From Oscillospiraceae bacterium (GTDB taxonomy: Bacteria > Bacillota > Clostridia > Oscillospirales > Acutalibacteraceae): a stretch of DNA of 8,149 nt. Positions 6,076 to 8,149 of this stretch are shown here, piece by piece. The translations under genes were made by a program, and so were the position numbers. Below the pieces are notes generated by a model. That model was not told the DNA's origin, did not search any database, and was given only the letters and a program-made list of their open reading frames with translations. The stretch is from positions 1 to 8,149 of the forward strand of contig JAHZCM010000088.1 of assembly GCA_019422905.1 (NCBI GenBank), written 5' to 3'. Every line of letters starts with the position of its first letter. Position 1 is the first letter of the stretch.

Positions 6076-7335
6076 ATGAAAAGAAATCTTGTCATTATCG
6101 GCGGCGGCCCGGCCGGCCTTGCGGCTGCGGCTGCGGCTGTGGAGGCCGGCGAGCGCGACGTTTTGATTTTGGAGCGCGATATGCGTCTCGGCGGCATTTT
6201 GAACCAGTGCATCCACAACGGCTTCGGCCTGCATACCTTCAAGGAGGAGCTGACGGGGCCGGAATACGCGGCGCGGTTTGAGGAGCGTGTCCGCGCGCTC
6301 GGCATCGAATATAAGCTCGGCGCGATGGTGCTTTCGGTGTCGCCGGATAAGACGGTCACGGCGGTCAGCCGGGAGGACGGGCTGATCACCATCGAGGCGA
6401 AGGCGGTCATCCTCGCGATGGGCTGCCGCGAGCGCTCGCGCGGCGCGCTGAACATACCGGGCTTCCGTCCGGCGGGCGTCTTTTCGGCGGGCACCGCGCA
6501 GCGGCTCGTCAATATGGAGGGCTATATGCCGGGCCGCGAGGTCGTCATTCTCGGCTCGGGCGATATCGGCCTTATCATGGCCCGCCGCATGACGCTTGAG
6601 GGCGCGAAGGTGCGCGTCGTTGCGGAGCTGCAGCCGTATTCCGGCGGCCTCAAGCGCAGCATCGTCCAGTGCCTCGACGATTACGGCATCCCGCTGAAGC
6701 TCAGCCATACGGTCACGGAAATCCACGGCAAGGAGCGCGTCACCGGCGTGACGATCAGCGCGGTGGACGAGCGCCTGAAGCCGATTCCCGGCACGGAGGA
6801 ATTCTATTCCTGCGATACGCTGCTGCTTTCGGTCGGCCTGATCCCTGAAAACGAGCTTTCCACCGGCGCCGGCGTGCGGCTTTCCCGCGTGACCAACGGC
6901 CCGGAGGTCAACGAGAGCCTGGAAACGAATATCCCCGGCATTTTTGCGTGCGGCAACGTCCTGCATGTGCATGACCTTGTCGATTACGTCTCCGAGGAGG
7001 CGGTGGCCGCAGGCAGGGCGGCGGCCGGGTACATTGCGGCGGGAGAGGCCGCGGCGGACGGAAAGACGATCCGGCTCGTGCCCGCGGGCGGCGTGCGCTA
7101 CACGGTGCCGTCCGTGATCCGTCCGGACCGCATGCCCGATGCGCTGACCGTGCGGTTCCGCGTCGGCAATATCTATAAGAACTGCTATCTCAGCGCTTAC
7201 TTCGGCGAAAAGCGCGTTCTGCACCGCAAAAAGCAGATCATGGCGCCCGGCGAGATGGAGCAGGTCGTCCTCAAAAAGGCCGAGCTCCAAAACGCGGATT
7301 TCGATACGATCACCGTCACGACAGAGGAAAGCTGA
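6076..7335 (+). CDS. FAD/NAD(P)-binding oxidoreductase, GlpB-role partner subunit
   Basis: This is a pyridine-nucleotide-disulphide-type flavoprotein, expected to pass electrons between the GlpA-like subunit and a nicotinamide or other carrier. Of its 419 residues, the FAD Rossmann motif GGGPAG is at 9-14, with an acidic end LERDMRLGG at 32-40. The second nucleotide-binding motif GSGDIG is at 160-165, SVGLIPENEL at about 252-261, and the FAD-closing GIFACGNVLHVHDLVDYV at 288-305. No CxxC redox pair is present (only single cysteines such as Cys45), so it is not a thioredoxin reductase. This architecture resembles the partner flavoproteins of opine oxidase and hydrogen cyanide synthase as well as those of anaerobic glycerol-3-phosphate dehydrogenase sets. 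Its ribosome binding site GAGGAG (6062-6067) overlaps the upstream stop codon, and the next gene starts directly after its own stop, which suggests translational coupling. The family is secure; the electron acceptor is unknown. Confidence 0.87.
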   Translation: MKRNLVIIGGGPAGLAAAAAAVEAGERDVLILERDMRLGGILNQCIHNGFGLHTFKEELTGPEYAARFEERVRALGIEYKLGAMVLSVSPDKTVTAVSREDGLITIEAKAVILAMGCRERSRGALNIPGFRPAGVFSAGTAQRLVNMEGYMPGREVVILGSGDIGLIMARRMTLEGAKVRVVAELQPYSGGLKRSIVQCLDDYGIPLKLSHTVTEIHGKERVTGVTISAVDERLKPIPGTEEFYSCDTLLLSVGLIPENELSTGAGVRLSRVTNGPEVNESLETNIPGIFACGNVLHVHDLVDYVSEEAVAAGRAAAGYIAAGEAAADGKTIRLVPAGGVRYTVPSVIRPDRMPDALTVRFRVGNIYKNCYLSAYFGEKRVLHRKKQIMAPGEMEQVVLKKAELQNADFDTITVTTEES

Positions 7336-7827
7336 ATGGACAGGTTTACGGACGCGCTGCTCAGCGCGGAGCGCAATCTGGCCATGCCGGCGGAATACGA
7401 CTGGTATGCGCCCCTGCTCGGCGACTGGGCATGTGTCTATACGGAGCCGGAGGGCGGCCGCGTGGAGGGGAAATGGTACTTCCGCCGGGCGCTCGACGGC
7501 ATGGCGATTGAGGACATTTTCATTTTCCCCTCGCGCGCTGCGCGGGAGACGAATTTCCGGCAGGACGCGGAGTACGGCGCGGCGATCCGCATGTACCGCG
7601 CGGGAACGGGAAAATACGATATGACGTATATGTGCGCCGGCCACACCCAGCGGCTGGAGATTCAGAAGCAGGGGGAGCGGATCGTCTGCTCCGTGCTGAA
7701 AAATCCGGCGGAGCGCTGGATCTTTTCCGAAATCACGGCGGATTCCTTCCGCTGGTGGAACGTCTGCGTGCAGCCGGACGGTACGGAGCGACTCAACTGC
7801 GAAGTGCATGGACGGCGCATCGGCTGA
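7336..7827 (+). CDS. Small conserved protein of unknown function, calycin/DUF1579-like
   Basis: I do not recognise a characterised function. The 163-residue product has no signal peptide or membrane helix, so it is probably cytoplasmic. The pattern looks like a calycin-type beta-barrel: YDWYAPLLGDWACVY near 21-35, GKWYFRRALDGMAIEDIFIF near 45-64, YGAAIRMY near 80-87, KYDMTYMCAGH near 93-103, and then alternating short strands to the C-terminus. A large-ligand pocket is typical of that fold. The start at 7336 follows the TGA of the previous gene without a gap (TGAATG) and has AGAGGA seven bases upstream, so it is translated together with the oxidoreductase. It sits inside an operon whose other members form a redox complex, which hints at a role in ligand or cofactor handling, but this is inference. 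Codon use matches its neighbours and supports a real gene. Confidence 0.72.
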   Translation: MDRFTDALLSAERNLAMPAEYDWYAPLLGDWACVYTEPEGGRVEGKWYFRRALDGMAIEDIFIFPSRAARETNFRQDAEYGAAIRMYRAGTGKYDMTYMCAGHTQRLEIQKQGERIVCSVLKNPAERWIFSEITADSFRWWNVCVQPDGTERLNCEVHGRRIG

Positions 7828-7833
7828 AAGGAG
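7827..7833 (+). promoter_or_regulatory. Ribosome binding site pointing to a TTG start for the DUF1667 gene
   Basis: AAAGGAG lies six bases before TTG at 7840 and 15 bases before the in-frame ATG at 7849. The nearer ATG at 7835 is followed at once by a stop in its frame. The spacing favours TTG. Confidence 0.6.
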
Positions 7834-7839
7834 TATGAT

Positions 7840-8149
7840 TTGAAGCCTATGGAAACAAAGAATTTTATCTGCATCAACTGCCCGCTTGGCTGTCCGCTGA
7901 CCGTCACGCTGGACGGCGGCAAGGTCGTGTCCGTCGCGGGCAATACCTGTAAGCGCGGTGAAGCGTATGCGGTGAAGGAAGTCACCGCGCCCGCCCGCAC
8001 CGTCACCTCGACCGTCCGCGTCGTGGGCGGCGAGCGCCCGGTGGTCGCCGTGCGGACAAAAACGGACATCCCGAAGGACAAGATCTTCGACTGCTGTGCT
8101 TACCGCGGAGAAGAACCGCGGCCTGTGCTGCAACGCGGCCGAGCGGCTT
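7840..8149 (+). CDS. DUF1667 cysteine-cluster protein, GlpC-role partner (cut by window edge)
   Basis: This is a small iron-sulphur or zinc-type protein with conserved cysteine pairs. It is the third member of the glycerol-3-phosphate dehydrogenase-like set and is thought to help link the flavoproteins to electron transfer. My translation gives 103 codons to the right edge; the family is usually about 120 residues. Counting from the TTG start, Cys11, Cys14 and Cys18 lie in CINCPLGCPLTV, and Cys37 lies in GNTCKRGEAYAVKE. The family hallmark TAPARTVTSTVRV (49-61) and TDIPKDKIFD (75-84) follow. The TTG start at 7840 is favoured by AAAGGAG six bases upstream; ATG at 7849 is the alternative. After KIFDC the translation no longer looks like the family, which may mean a frameshift near 8092 or true divergence. 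The gene follows the calycin-like gene by 12 bases in the same operon. Confidence 0.82.
   Translation, partial: MKPMETKNFICINCPLGCPLTVTLDGGKVVSVAGNTCKRGEAYAVKEVTAPARTVTSTVRVVGGERPVVAVRTKTDIPKDKIFDCCAYRGEEPRPVLQRGRAA

Noticed and set aside
6076..7335. Annotation of the second flavoprotein as thioredoxin reductase
   Set aside because: The fold is similar, but the redox-active CxxC pair is absent and the operon context points to a glycerol-3-phosphate dehydrogenase-type partner.
4579..8133. A 1184-codon open frame on the minus strand opposite the dehydrogenase operon
   Set aside because: It is antisense to four well-supported genes. Its protein is low-complexity, rich in Arg, Ala and His, with no recognisable domain. 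GC-biased third positions of the real genes keep stops away in this frame.

Overview
The window looks like chromosomal DNA of an anaerobic Firmicute, most likely a clostridial gut-type bacterium of the Oscillospiraceae kind. This is inferred from four things: GC-rich coding regions with AT-rich intergenic gaps, strong AGGAG-type ribosome binding sites, sigma-A promoters close to consensus, and a gene set typical of that group (PotAB transporter, short TtcA-like PP-loop protein, FGGY kinase, and a GlpA-like / TrxB-fold / DUF1667 dehydrogenase set). No insertion sequence, CRISPR array or tRNA was seen.

Layout. The left part (1-2186) is read on the minus strand: a ttcA-like gene, then a promoter with perfect -35 and -10 hexamers (TTGACA-17-TATAAT), then potA and the first 114 codons of potB, which runs off the left edge. 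Positions 2187-2890 are non-coding for protein. They hold one isolated 5S rRNA gene (minus strand, 2370-2485) with its own rRNA-class promoter (UP element, -35, extended -10), its own terminator, an unexplained perfect hairpin, about 250 bp with no assignable function, and the terminator of the next gene. xylB (minus strand, 2891-4414) follows as a single-gene unit.

Positions 4415-4641 are a divergent control region. It has a minus-strand promoter for xylB, a plus-strand promoter for the dehydrogenase operon, and between them a near-perfect 22-bp palindrome that contains the plus-strand -35 hexamer. The operon (4642 to the right edge) encodes a GlpA-like FAD dehydrogenase with a C-terminal BFD-type [2Fe-2S] domain, a second FAD/NAD-binding oxidoreductase, an unexpected small calycin-like protein, and a DUF1667 protein with a cysteine cluster that is cut by the right edge.

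How the genes may work together. PotA and PotB should be the ATPase and a permease of a spermidine/putrescine-type importer. The three redox proteins match the clostridial/Thermotoga-type anaerobic glycerol-3-phosphate dehydrogenase set, which normally sits beside glycerol kinase. Here the neighbouring kinase is xylulokinase-like and shares a likely operator with the operon, so a kinase-dehydrogenase route for another polyol or ketose is possible. That link is inference from gene order and the palindrome.
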